Below, piece by piece: positions 23,758 to 33,835 of a stretch of 64,000 bases of DNA. The stretch lies in the NCBI GenBank assembly GCA_029215795.1, contig JARDYH010000005.1, positions 41,236,001 to 41,300,000 on the forward strand. Direction: 5' to 3'. Below the pieces are notes generated by a model. It did no database searches and was not told the DNA's origin. It saw nothing but the letters and a program-made list of their open reading frames with translations. Each line of letters starts with the position of its first letter. The first letter of the stretch is position 1. A program made the translations under genes and the position numbers. Source of the stretch: Anniella stebbinsi (Eukaryota > Chordata > Lepidosauria > Squamata > Anniellidae).

Positions 23758-24354
23758 TTTACAGCATCGGGTGACACTGCTGGGGGAACTGGGAAACACA
23801 GAACATTGTTATTTCCAGGGATGGAGCTACTAAGAAAGGGGGAATTTATCTAAGCCTGTTGCAGAATGAGGGTGGGGAAGTACAAAACATCTTGACATGA
23901 GAATATGAAATACGTTTTTCTAGTTATGGAGGGGAAGTGGGAAGCTAATTCTCAGCGGCCATTTTTGGTGGCAGTTGTGCATCCAGTATAGCCTCGTTCT
24001 GTTTATTGATTAATTTCTTTGCTGCCCAATGGCTGAAGCTCTTTGAGCAATTCACACAGATGTCTAGTTGGGCCACCTGGTAAACAGCTTCTGCTCTGTC
24101 TCTGCGGCTTCAGTTGACAGCAAGCATCCTCCATTGAGCAGAGTGTGCAATTTGTGTGGCAATTAGCATTGCTATACTAAATTGAAATCTTATGGCACAC
24201 TTTGCAGTTACACAAAATGCCAATTAGCATGTAGTCTTAGCTGCTGCACATACATGGCTTTCATTAGATTTTGCTGGCAGCAGACACTGGTCTTCCACTG
24301 GTTTCCAGCCTCATATGGGCTCCACAGGGAGTTTTAGAAATGCTTCCTCTTGAT

Positions 24355-24533
24355 GCCTCTCTCTTCCCTAAAGATGCCAACTTCTCACATGCAAGCAATG
24401 GCACTTGAAACATCATGTTATATAGTAGGACACAAGGCTAGAATTTCATCTACATCCCTAGTGTCCTGCTGGTGGGATTCCCATTGGGGCATCTGGTTGG
24501 CCACTGTGGCCACAGAATGCTGGACCAAATAGG
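24355..24533 (+). mobile_element. SINE/LINE tail-type repeat (family K), interrupted
   Basis: Words ATCTGGTTGGCCACTGTGG and GAATGCTGGACCAAATAGGG are followed, after the insert at 24534-24838, by TCTTTCTGATTCAGCATGA at 24842. A related uninterrupted copy lies at 54985-55095 (GTTCTGATCCAGCAGGACTC). The split shows that the CpG-rich element inserted into it. Confidence 0.6.
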
Positions 24534-24838
24534 GCTGCCTCTACAAGAACAGAGCGCAAATCGGGCGTAGAGGCGCGTTAGCTCTCCGATTATGCGCATT
24601 ATCGAACGCACGTTAAATCGCGAGTTTTATTTTGCTCCGGCCGTTAAAGCGCATTTTGACTATGTGAACAAGCACTTATGCGCATTAACTACTTGTAAAG
24701 CGCATTTTGGTCATCCGTTAATGCGCTTCGCCGCCTCTCGCCGCCTCTCGCGCAGAGGTATTAGGTGTAAATGCGCTTCAGCGATTATGCGCATAATCGC
24801 CTAACCGGGCGCAAAAGCGAATCCTTGTAGAGGGGACC
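24534..24838. mobile_element. CpG-rich foldback element with GCGCATT words (family H)
   Basis: Terminal inverted repeats GCTGCCTCTACAAG and CTTGTAGAGGGGAC enclose about 300 bp that is strikingly CpG-rich for this AT-rich region. The interior repeats TTAATGCGC, GCGCATT and AATCGC words, pairing with each other, plus a local direct repeat of CGCCTCTCG. It sits inside a family K repeat. There is no coding sequence. High CpG retention implies a young insertion or lack of methylation. Confidence 0.7.
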
Positions 24839-24879
24839 TAGGTCTTTCTGATTCAGCATGACTCTCATGTTCTCATGGG

Positions 24880-25740
24880 AGATTTGGTGCTGTCCAAACC
24901 AGTGGTTTGAACTATCCTGGTTCCAGACATCATTTACCCTCCCACCTCAAAACTGTAGTGTTTATGGACGCTATAGCTTTCCAAGAGAATTCACAGCACC
25001 TCTACAGAACTGCTGTGTCTAGAGTTAATGGGAAATGCCATGCAGGTTAAAATGATTTTAACTGTGTAGTAAACCATAAATAGATAATTTTCAAACTGAA
25101 TTGCATTGTCTTTTAGACACAAAGACTGGCTCCAGCAAAAGCCTCCCATGGACTTCTTAGAAGGCTTCCTTCTGTCAGGAGGAGGCTTTTGGTCCAGTGG
25201 AGTTTTTCCAACCCTAAACGTATGTCTTCGCAAAATCTGGTTGGGGGAGGTAGTGCTGGGAACTGCGTGGGGCAATAAGCAAAAACACCCTTTCCCCTGC
25301 TTTCTAACATTGGGAAAATTCTGAGAAGATCACTGCTCAGGATGTGCCTTTTGCCAGTGAAACAAAAACTCTGGGTACAACCCATAGGATTTTCAGTATT
25401 CACATAATCTAGTGATATCTTTCTTTACTTAATTACTGTTTGCTTTACTGTTTTTAGATCTTTCTATTGTTTGTGGCAATAAATTATCTTGAGGGTGGGT
25501 CAGAAAGGGTAAGATGTAAACAGTTTTGATAAAAAAAATAGATTAAAAATAGGACTTTGGAAATTCATTTTTTCATGGTAGTCTTGTGTTATTATTTGAT
25601 AACACTCAAGGGTATTAAGGTTGTTACATATATGCCCTTTTCACATACTTACCATGGTGGACTGGGTTGCCCTTTTATGGTTTTTGTGGAAGAACGTGCA
25701 CTGGGAGGTTGCTGTTGTGTTCATGTCCTGCTTGGGGGCT
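24880..25740. other. Unique non-coding DNA
   Basis: No recurring repeat recognised. Short inverted words around 25110-25200 (CTGGCTCCAGCAAAAGCCTC against GGAGGCTTTTGG) form a weak dyad. Confidence 0.45.
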
Positions 25741-25744
25741 TCCC

Positions 25745-25827
25745 ATAGGCGTTTTGTGGGCCAATGTATGACCAGAATACTGAGGAGAATGTTTGGGTCT
25801 GATCCAGCATGGTTCTTCTCTTACGTT
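25745..25827 (+). mobile_element. Family K tail, interrupted by family A copy 2
   Basis: The sequence GGTCTGATCCAGCATGGTTC corresponds to the end of family K. Its continuation, TTACATTCTTAAGG, resumes at 26149 after the 318-bp element. Confidence 0.6.
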
Positions 25828-26145
25828 AGGGTGACCAGATAAAATCCAGGTCAGGGCTCATGTAACTTTAACAGTTGTAGAGAAAGGGGAATTTCAACCA
25901 GTGTCATTTGTATGCAATTAGTTCCTGGTGAAATTCCCTCTTCATCACAACAGTTAAAATTGCAGGGGCCCTGCCTTCTTTTGTATATCATCACTCTAGT
26001 ATAGTGCCTGCACCTTTAACTGTTGTGACGAAGAAGGAATTTCACCAGGAACTAATTGCATACAAATGACACTGGCTGAAATTCCCTTTTCTCTGCAACT
26101 GTGAAAGTTACATGAGCCCTGACCTGGATTTTATCTGGTCAGCCT
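25828..26145 (+). mobile_element. Family A foldback element, copy 2
   Basis: 318 bp with ends AGGGTGACCAGATAAAATCC and GGATTTTATCTGGTCAGCCT. Flanks CTCTTACGTT and ATCTTACATT match at 8 of 10; one difference is a CpG transition. The internal terminus copy (ATCACTCT) closes the left half, giving plus orientation. It interrupts a family K tail. Confidence 0.9.
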
Positions 26146-26283
26146 ATCTTACATTCTTAAGGATTTTATACCACTGTGTCTGCCAAACTGCAAACACACA
26201 CTTCGCAACATTGTGTCAGCTGTAGAGTCAATTGCAAGTTTGATTCTTTCAGGCAACCTTGGCTACATTGGATCCCCATCACC

Positions 26284-26362
26284 AAGTTGTTATTATTTGT
26301 GAACTGCCCAGAGAGCTTTGGCTATTCAGCAGTGTAGAAATGCAATAAATAAATAAATAATC
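26284..26362 (+). mobile_element. L2-like LINE 3' end, (AAAT)n-tailed
   Basis: The hairpin GAACTGCCCAGAGAGC and GGCTATTCAGCAGTG is followed by AATAAATAAATAAATAA. It is the same 3' end type as at 40449-40702 and, inverted, at 54249-54463 and 62549-62776. Only the terminal 80 bp are present. Confidence 0.8.
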
Positions 26363-26363
26363 A

Positions 26364-26482
26364 AGGTTGGGCAACTTGTAGGCCACCAGATGTTTTGGCC
26401 TACAACTCCCATGATCCCTCACAACTGACTATGCTGGCTAGGGCTTATAGGAGTGGTAGGCCAAAACATCTGCCCATGCCTG
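26364..26482. repeat. Family D hairpin repeat, copy 5
   Basis: Left arm CAGATGTTTTGGCCTACAAC and right arm GTAGGCCAAAACATCTGCC are nearly perfect complements of each other, with CTCCCATGATCCCTC in the core. It directly follows the LINE tail. Confidence 0.75.
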
Positions 26483-26489
26483 CTATAAA

Positions 26490-27055
26490 ACTAACTGAGT
26501 TGTGGAAGCAGATGGGCTGTTTGACACATCCATTACTTGACATCTCATAGGGCTCAAGAGTCAGGTGGCTACTCACTAGTCCCCTTTGCAACAGCTGTTG
26601 TTGTTCAGAGAACTCTATTTTAGGCAGCTCATCTTCAAGAAAGTGTTGAGTCAGAGAATCTGAGAAATATTGTATAAGATAACAATAACCACCAGGGGCT
26701 CATATCTATTAAGCTGTCCAAGATGCTTCCTATTAACTTGTGATTTAAAAAAGCCATCAGAACTTGGCAGCTTTGCCTTCATCAACCTCATGGCATATCA
26801 TCGGGCTTCTCAGCTTTTCCAAGTATCCCAGAACACAAAAGCAAGATGCACAGCAGGAAGGAAGGCCAGAGAGCTTCTGACTTTAGCCTGAACAAGTTCC
26901 TCAATGACTAATTACCTTACGGTGATAGAAGGGGTTATAATAAATCCTGTTTTGAAAAAAAGCCATGTTGTCTGTTGCAGGGGATGTCCCCTAATAAAAT
27001 GGTCAGGTTACAGAGCCAAGCTTAAACAATGAATACCAACCAGCTATATTAGAGT
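26490..27055. other. Unique non-coding DNA
   Basis: No recurring repeat and no recognisable coding motif. Confidence 0.5.
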
Positions 27056-27057
27056 TA

Positions 27058-27110
27058 GGGCATAATCCTATGCATGGCTGGCTGGGGAATGCTGGGAGTT
27101 GTAGATCTCT
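27058..27110. repeat. Half-copies of family J and family D
   Basis: ATAATCCTATGCATGGCTGG and GAATGCTGGGAGTTGTAGAT recur at 14250-14284 and in a variant at 52317-52352. The second word contains the ZNF143-like sequence. Confidence 0.5.
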
Positions 27111-27189
27111 GTGCACCAACCATGTTAGTGCTGAATTAGGGTTCCACTTCCCATCTCTTTATTCAGACAGACTTCTCATCTTTAATAGC

Positions 27190-28083
27190 TGTATGAATGA
27201 GCACAATCTTTAAAAAATTCATAGAAAATCGAGGGTTTGAGCAATTGCTCTGATTTCTTTTCACAAATTACCAGCCAGATCCCATTTTCAATGTCCCACA
27301 AGTTTCAAGTTTTTATCTTTAAAAATGAAGAAGTTACATCAGGGGGTGGGGCTTTTGGGGGACCCCCTATAACTTTTTAATTTGAAAAGATAGAGACATG
27401 AAACTTTTTGGACATTGCAGATTGGATCTTGCTAGTCCTGGCTCCCCAAGTTTCATGTCATTATCATTTCAAATTAAAAAAGTCATGCAAGCGTTTTCCC
27501 CAATGCAAGCCTATGGGGAAAAAGCAGACAAAAAGATGACAGCACGGAGGCCCGGTCAACCAGCTGTGTCAATAAAGTTGCACAATCTTTAATAAATGCA
27601 TATAAAATTGGGGGTTGGAGGGATCGATCTCAAATTTCATACACATGTCTAGCACATGATGCTACACATATGTGCCAAATTTCAGATCAATCCCTCCACC
27701 CCTGTTTTTTATATGATTTTTAAAAAGATCCTGTAACTTTTTGACACGTCTAAATGAATGTACGTGCCGAGCTGTCATTCTGACCTGTCAGAACTTAAAC
27801 GATCTTTAATAAATTCATATAAAATCAAGGGTTGGAGGGATCGATCTCAAATTTCATACACATACTTAGGCCTCTACACATACATACACCTCTAACTTTT
27901 AAAATGCAGAAGCTATAGGTTTATTTATATGGCAGTCCGATAATCCAATATAATGGGGCTGAAAATTTTCGGATCGGATATTTATTGGAAGTTTTTCTAT
28001 CATATCGTTATTGTTAATCGGATGTCCGATAATGACCTTATCGTATCATTATCGGACATTTTAATGATATGATACACATCCCT
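27190..28083. mobile_element. Family B element, long non-coding type, left end missing
   Basis: The right end reads GATATGATACACATCCCT, the inverted family B terminus. Most of the body is homologous in inverse orientation to 11766-12483. The block GGGTTGGAGGGATCGATCTC with its upstream AATAAAT segment occurs twice (near 27612 and 27830), an internal duplication. The subterminal 150 bp are rich in CGATAT/ATCGGA words. There is no convincing left terminus or target duplication. Confidence 0.7.
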
Positions 28084-28159
28084 AGAAAATATAGCAACAA
28101 AACTACTTACAGTCAGAAACAGTCAGTGAGTAAAAATTAAATACAATATATGCTAGACC

Positions 28160-28246
28160 AGCCTTTCCTAACTTCGTGCCCTACAGATCAGTTGGATTAC
28201 AACTCTCATCGTTCCCTAGCCAGCAACACTTCTGGAGGATACCAGC
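28160..28246. repeat. Family D hairpin repeat, copy 6
   Basis: CAGATCAGTTGGATTACAAC and CTTCTGGAGGATACCAGCAT mark the two arms. The copy is diverged. Confidence 0.55.
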
Positions 28247-28300
28247 ATCAGATCTAGACCAAGCAGGATATAACACTTTGAAAGCAGTTTGAAAATGCTA

Positions 28301-29905
28301 CCGTATTTCCTCGAATCTAAGACGCCATCGATTGTAAGACGCACCTAAATTTCAGGGCCACCATCAGGGAAAAAGCTTTGCATCGATTCTAAGATGCACC
28401 TTAATTTCAGCACCCCTTCTCCCCTCCCCACTCACCTCCATCGCCCGTCCTCGCTGCTGCCGCTGCTGCTCTGCACTGCCGCCAGCGCTCACCTTGGCCT
28501 GGCAAGGTGTTGTTCCCAGTAACGAGGTGAGCGTTGCCAGCTGCATAGAGCAGCAGCGGCGGCTGCAGTGAGGATGGGCGATGGAGAGGAGGGGGAGGGT
28601 TAGGGCCCCGCAAGTCCCCTCTCCCCTCTCCCCCTCCCCTCTTACCTTGATCGCTGCTGCCTCGGCCTGGTTCCCAGTAATGATGCCTTGCCAGGCCAAG
28701 GGGAGCGTTGCCATCGCCCGTCCTTGCTGCCGCCACCACCATTCTGCGCCACTGGCAATGCTCCCCTTGGCCTGGCAAGGCGTCATTACTGAGAACCCAG
28801 TAACGACGCCTAGCCAGGCTGAGGTGAGCGCTGGCGGCGGTGTGCAGCAGTGGCTGGATGGAGCAGCGGTGGCAGCAGCAAGGATGGGCGATGGCGACGG
28901 AGGTGAGTGGGGAGGGGAAGGGGGGAGGGGGAGAGTTAGGGCCCCGCAAGTCCCCCTCCTCTCTTGCAAGTCCCCCTCCCCCCTCGCAAGTCCCCCTCCC
29001 TCTCTCTCACAAGTCCCCCTCCCCCTCCCTCGCAAGTCCCCCTCCCCTCTTGCAAGTCCCCCTCCCCCCTCGCAAGACCCCCTCCCCAACGCAAGTCCCC
29101 CTCCCCCCTCGCAAGTCCCCACTCACCTTGATTGCTGCTTCCTAGGCCTGGGAAGGCTTCAGTACTGGGAAAGATCTCAGGAAATCTCACGAGATCTGGG
29201 CCTCCTTCCAGTACTGAAGCCTTCCCAGGCCCAGGCAGCAACGATCAGGGTGAGTGGGGAGGGGGGACTTGCGAGGGGGGATGGGGGACTTGTGGGGACC
29301 TTCCCTCCCTCCCTCCCTCCTCACCTCCATCACCGTCACCAGTCGTTGTTGGCCCCCAGGATCCCCACAAGGGTGAGTTGCTCGGGTGGGGCTGCTGCTG
29401 CAGACGGGGCCTGTGGCTGGATCTCCTCCTCCTCCTCCTCCTGCTAGTGGGCTCCCTGGAGGCACTTGAGGAGCCACAGTGGAAGCAGCAGCAGCAGGAG
29501 GAGGAGATCCAGCTGCAGGCTCCGTCCATTGCTTGTTTCCCACCGCTGCATGGAACAAGGGGGGGGAGAGAGAGAGGCAGGCAGAGTGATGCTTGGGTCC
29601 CTCTGTGCTGGGGTGGTGGGGGCGGCAGCGGAGGACCCGGTAGGTCTGGGCTGGGTTTTATTTGGGGGGTGGCTTGGTGGTGGGGTTTGTTTCAGGGGTG
29701 GGGGTGGCAGGGGGTGTTTTAGGGCTGGAGGAGAGCATGACCGGTCACCCTAGGAGTCGTGGGGGGGGCATGCAGAGCCCTCCCGCCTTCTGCAAAAGCG
29801 GGAGAAATCCCTCGATTCTAAGTCGCCATCAATTCTAAGCCGCACCCCATTTTTACAGATGTAAACATGGGAGAAAAAGTGCGGCTTAGAATCGATGAAA
29901 TACGG
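28301..29905. mobile_element. TA-flanked DNA element with GC-rich palindromic interior
   Basis: Ends CCGTATTTCCTCGAATCTAA and TTAGAATCGATGAAATACGG are inverted repeats, and a second internal pair (CTAAGACGCC, CTAAGTCGCC) lies inside. TA is present on both outer sides, and removing the insert restores the family C sequence with one TA, so the target duplication appears to be TA. The 1.6 kb interior is very GC-rich, with inverted repeats in series and a CAAGTCCCCCTCCCC minisatellite. Open frames here, up to 288 codons, are low-complexity Gly/Pro/Ser-rich products of the repeats on both strands and I do not regard them as genes. The TA duplication would suit Tc1/mariner-like or pogo-like mobilisation; no transposase is present. 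Confidence 0.75.
28940..29130. repeat. G/C-rich minisatellite, unit about 20 bp
   Basis: About nine copies of GCAAGTCCCCCTCCCC with variable CCTC/CTCT spacers. The G-rich strand has many runs of four or more G and could form G-quadruplexes. Two more units occur at 28608-28640. Confidence 0.85.
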
Positions 29906-29984
29906 TATATGGAATATGGGCCCCAACAGTTGTCAGTGCACTTCAATATTGTTATAAAGCAGTAGTGTAGATCCTGCCCTAGTC

Positions 29985-30083
29985 GGAGAAAGCTGTGCTG
30001 GACAACACTTGGAATTTGGAACATGTGATACTCAGAATCTCAATAATCCTTACAATAGCCCTGTAAACCTGGCCAAGAATAAT
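29985..30083. other. Short unique non-coding segment
   Basis: It separates the family C copy from the next MITE; nothing else is recognised. Confidence 0.4.
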
Positions 30084-30340
30084 GGGCCTGTTCATATAAC
30101 AGTTCAGGCTCTGTGGTTAGTGAAACTCTGGTTCTCTGGCGTTAGCACTAACCACAAGCCGTGCTGTCGCACACAACACTTTAAGCCATGGTTAGAGCCG
30201 CTAACCCTGCTGCAAATGGTCCGACTGTGGTTAGCGAGGGAGCAGGGTTTAGTAAAATGCATCACACAAGACACCTTAAACCCTGCTGTTTAACCAAAAG
30301 CCTTAACCAGCAGGGTTTAAGGTGTCTTCTGAACAGGTCC
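30084..30340. mobile_element. MITE-like element with strong internal hairpin (family F)
   Basis: Ends GGGCCTGTTCA and TGAACAGGTCC are inverted. Inside, AGACACCTTAAACCCTGCTG (30269-30288) and its exact complement (30308-30327) form a perfect 20-bp stem with a 19-base loop. GGTTAGCG/AACCATGG-type words fill the rest. No target duplication is obvious; the flanks AATAAT and ATTATC extend the dyad. No coding sequence. Confidence 0.65.
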
Positions 30341-30500
30341 ATTATCTTCATGTTGCAGGGGCAGCACTAGAAGTTGATAGAGTAGAGCCTAAAATCATGC
30401 TACTGTGTTCATAGGTCAGTAAAGTGCTCCCCCCTCCACTCAACATTCATGACCTTCGTTGAGAAACAATTAAAACATACAATTAATATGATATTATGAT

Positions 30501-30818
30501 AGGGTGACCAGATAAAATCCAGGTCAGGGCTCATGAAACTTTAACAGTTGTAGAGAAAAGGGAATTTCAGCCAGTGTCATTTGTATGCAATTAGTTCCTG
30601 GTGAAATTCCCTCTTCATCACAACACTTAAAGTTGCAGGGGCCCTGCCTTCTTTTGTATATGGTCAATCTAGTATAGTGCCTGCAACTTTAACTGTTGTG
30701 ATGAAGAGGGAATTTCACCAGGAACTAATTGCATACAAATGACACGGGCTGAAATTCCCTTTTCTCTACAACTGTTAAAGTTATATGAGCCTTGACCTGG
30801 ATTTTATCTGGTCACCCT
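30501..30818 (+). mobile_element. Family A foldback element, copy 3, perfect TSD
   Basis: Exactly 318 bp. The 10-mer ATATTATGAT is present on both sides (30491-30500 and 30819-30828) without a mismatch. Ends AGGGTGACCAGATAAAATCC and GGATTTTATCTGGTCACCCT are perfect 20-bp inverted repeats. The internal terminus TGGTCAATCT closes the left unit. Clean edges make this the reference copy for family A. Confidence 0.95.
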
Positions 30819-30829
30819 ATATTATGATA

Positions 30830-32425
30830 GCTGAATACTGAGGGTGATTGTTTTACCGATGGAAACGATGGTCCTTTTTTCAGTAGTGGCAGCAGAGTTT
30901 CCTCATGGTCTCCCCAGGGGGAGCTCTGTCCTATTTCAGGAGTGTATTAAATGTTCATAAAGACTTGCCACTGATTCAATAGGTGGTGCTCTGGACTAAC
31001 GCTGAACAGTAGACGTTGCATGCTTTGGCTGGATGAGACTAAAAATAAAGATCTGAAAGATTTGTCTCTAACCCAAGGCTTTCTGGAACAATCAGGTCAT
31101 TTTGGTTCAGTGTCCAGCTGTGTTGCTGTAGTCACCCTTCCAAAGTTTACAAGTGTCACTTCAATAGGATTCAGGAATTTCATTCATTTGCTGACATGAA
31201 AAAAAATATGAGGGGTTGTTTGAAGAATGTTTATTTCTGTGTCTATGCCTCTGTGTTGGTTTACCTGTTGTTTCCAACTGTGTGTGATCTTTTAAAACAT
31301 CGCAGTTTCTTATATTGGTGCACACATGCGCACTCACGTGTGAAGATGCAAGCAATTTGCAATGCGAGAGTAATGTGAGAAGGTTTCCTTGCTTCTACTT
31401 CCTGGTGTGTGTACTTGGCAAACATACTTATATACCATCCTTATATTTAGAAGGTAAAATGAGAAGCAGTGCTCAGGAAGCAAAATCTGTACTTCCCAAT
31501 GCACCCTCCATGTCAAACCTGTTTACTGTTATTCATGCCTGTATATTTTATTTTCATTCCCCTGGATAAAGTATTTCAAAATGCTAGTTTATCATGCTGG
31601 CCATATTTTCTAGGATGCTTCCTCCTTCCCTGCCCTTACACACTCTCACACACACACGGATAATATTGACATATCTATTGCTTGCAGTCCATGATGAGAG
31701 TTGTACTTCAATGCATGGGGGGGGGCACATTGAGGAAATCTGTCTTACAGATTTACAGGTCAAAAAGAACAAAATGTGAATGGTGTTCTCCGGAAAATTT
31801 TGAGCTAGATGGCGCCCGTTAGTTCAAGTTCTTGTATATGTATGAGTTGCATGTCAGGGCATGCCCTTTGCAAGACTTCACAGCTGGGATGCATTTCAAA
31901 GGAGCCCAAACTCTTGTTTGCTGAATTCGAGACAGTGATAGATGAGCAGACTAAAGAACGAATATATGGTACCAATCAAGTATGTGGTTTCAGGGATATA
32001 GAATATCATCCGGAAGCTATTTGACAACAAAAAGGGGGTTGCATGAGTTTGGTTGCTGTGCCTTTTGAATGAACCAATCTAATAATAATTACACTCCCAA
32101 ATCATTTTGTATGAGTTCCTTTAGCACCACATCTCTGCCTTGGGGAAGATAGAGTGCAGATTTTCACTGTCTGCTCCCCAAACAGAAGGGAAAAATAGTT
32201 TCCAAGCAGAAGTAACTTGGGCTTCAATACCACCACCGAGGCCACTTAGGGGCCCTTTCCCAGATTGGGGGGAGGGGGAGGCTCTCCTCTCCACAAAACC
32301 CCAGTCAAGTGGCAACTCTATGCACCAGGCTCTCTTGGAGGGCTTTTTGGGCTTCTGTTGACTTGAAATCCCGACACCAGGGATTTCAGACATTTGAATT
32401 TAGGTGAACTCAGGGTACCTGACCA
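30830..32425. other. Mostly unique non-coding DNA
   Basis: No recognisable coding motif. A short CAC run lies near 31650. A fragment at 31690-31735 (GATGAGAGTTGTACTTCAAT) may be an eroded family D half. Confidence 0.45.
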
Positions 32426-32431
32426 GGAAAA

Positions 32432-32500
32432 TTAACCCCAGTCAGCATGGCCAGTGGTCTGGGATGATGGGACTTGTAGTCCAAAATATCTGTTGGGGAA
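32432..32500. repeat. Family D right half, copy 7
   Basis: CAGTCAGCATGGCCAGTGGT and GATGATGGGACTTGTAGTCC are the characteristic right half of the hairpin. The left half is missing. Confidence 0.6.
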
Positions 32501-32525
32501 AGCAGTTTTAGGGAGCTAGCTGCTT

Positions 32526-32843
32526 AGGGTGACCAGATAAAATCCAGGTCAGGGCTCATGTAACTTTAACAGTTGTAGAGAAAAGGGAATTTCAGCCAGT
32601 GTCATTTGTATGCCATTAGTTCCTGGTGAAATTCCCTCTTCATCACAACAGTTAAAGGTGCAGGCACTATACTAGAGTGACCATATACAAAAGAAAGCAG
32701 GGCCCCTGCACCTTTAACTGGTGTGATGAAGAGGGAATTTCACCAGGAACTAATTGCATACAAATGACACTGGTTGAAATTCCCTTTTCTCTACAACCGT
32801 TAAAGTTACATGAGCCCTGACCTGGATTTTATCTGGTCACCCT
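32526..32843 (-). mobile_element. Family A foldback element, copy 4
   Basis: 318 bp. AGCTAGCTGC occurs at 32514-32523 and again at 32845-32854, so a 10-bp duplication is intact with one or two extra bases at the edges (TT left, A right). The internal terminus AGAGTGACCATATACAAAAG begins the right unit, giving inverse orientation. Confidence 0.9.
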
Positions 32844-32849
32844 AAGCTA

Positions 32850-33410
32850 GCTGCACTCCTATTCATTCTTTTAAAACGCAGGGGAAAGTACAGCTTTTAA
32901 AGAACTGAGCTATCATTAAATTTAAAGAAGGAAGACTCACAAAGTGGGTGGTAGCTTGTTGGTGTTCATTTTTTAAAAATAATGTAGAAGAGTACACTTG
33001 CACTGGAGTGAAAGCAACATAATATATTATTACAATGTATTATGGCAGGGGTGGGGGAAAGTTTTCAGCCCGGGCAGAGAATTTGAATTTGAGAAGGTCT
33101 TGGAGACTGCATTTCAGCAGGGAGATTGCAAAGGGCACAGGGCCAAAGCAAAGGGCAGAATAGTAGGGCCGAAAGCGAAGTGAGCTGTGAGCCAGATGAA
33201 ATTTGCAACAATTCGGGTGACACACAATCCAGTTTTATGCATGTCCATTCAGGAAGTAATAGACAGAAACAGAGCACAGAAAAAAGCTACAGAAATGGCC
33301 TTTTAAAACACTACCCTCCAGTTCCCACACACTGTAGATATGAAGGGGTTTCCTTGCAGTGTGGTGATGAAATCCTGTCCCTTCAGCACTCAGTAGGGAC
33401 ATCCCATCTC
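32850..33410. other. Unique non-coding DNA
   Basis: No recurring repeat and no recognisable coding motif. Confidence 0.45.
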
Positions 33411-33685
33411 TTTTTTTTAAAAAAAATCATTTTTATTGTGAATTTTTAACAAAATAAAAAAAACCATAAAAGGAAATATAATAATAAAATAGACATATGC
33501 AACTGCATACTTCAAAAGCCTCAGTTTCAAATATCACGACATTCTAAAAGAAAAAAGGGAAATAGCATCAATTACATATAAACATCCATGAAGGCAGACC
33601 AATGTCCGAGTATATATCTGTTCGTAAATGCCGCCTGTTGCTAATGTTGTTAAGTCTTCAACCCATTGCATTATAGGCAGTCCTA
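33411..33685 (-). mobile_element. Possible retroposon tail in inverse orientation
   Basis: The plus strand opens with T- and A-rich DNA (TTTTTTTTAAAAAAAATC), and TTTTATTGTG then AACAAAATAAAA follow, as expected for an inverted 3' end carrying poly-A. No protein motif was recognised in the body, so the class (L1-like or a processed copy) is open. Confidence 0.35.
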
Positions 33686-33689
33686 GGAA

Positions 33690-33828
33690 CAATCTACACC
33701 AAGCAGGATACAACACTTTGAAAACGTTTTGAAAACTGTACATGACATGTGTCCTGGGCCCCAACTGTTGTCACTACTGTTATAAACTGTTTTAAACCAC
33801 TTTAAAGCAGTAGTATAGATCCTGCCCT
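33690..33828 (+). mobile_element. Family C MITE, copy 4
   Basis: It opens ATCTACACCAAGCAGGATAC and closes AGTATAGATCCTGCCC, with GGGCCCCAACTGTTGTCA in the centre. Arrangement and length match copy 1. Confidence 0.8.
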
Positions 33829-33835
33829 TTAAATT

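Larger units (their letters stand above)
28250..29980 (+). mobile_element. Family C MITE split by a 1.6 kb insert
   Basis: The left part (28250-28300) carries AAGCAGGATATAACACTTTG. The right part (29906-29980) carries TATATGG, GGGCCCCAACAGTTGTCAGT and the terminus GTGTAGATCCTGCCCT. Joined, they match the complete copies at 17649 and 33690. The insert between them therefore came later. Confidence 0.8.

Noticed and set aside
28364..29447. Long open frames (up to 288 codons) on both strands of the GC-rich insert
   Set aside because: They are translations of a G/C-rich minisatellite and inverted repeats, giving Gly/Arg- or Pro/Ser-rich strings in several frames at once. No domain, no codon bias and no start context support a gene.
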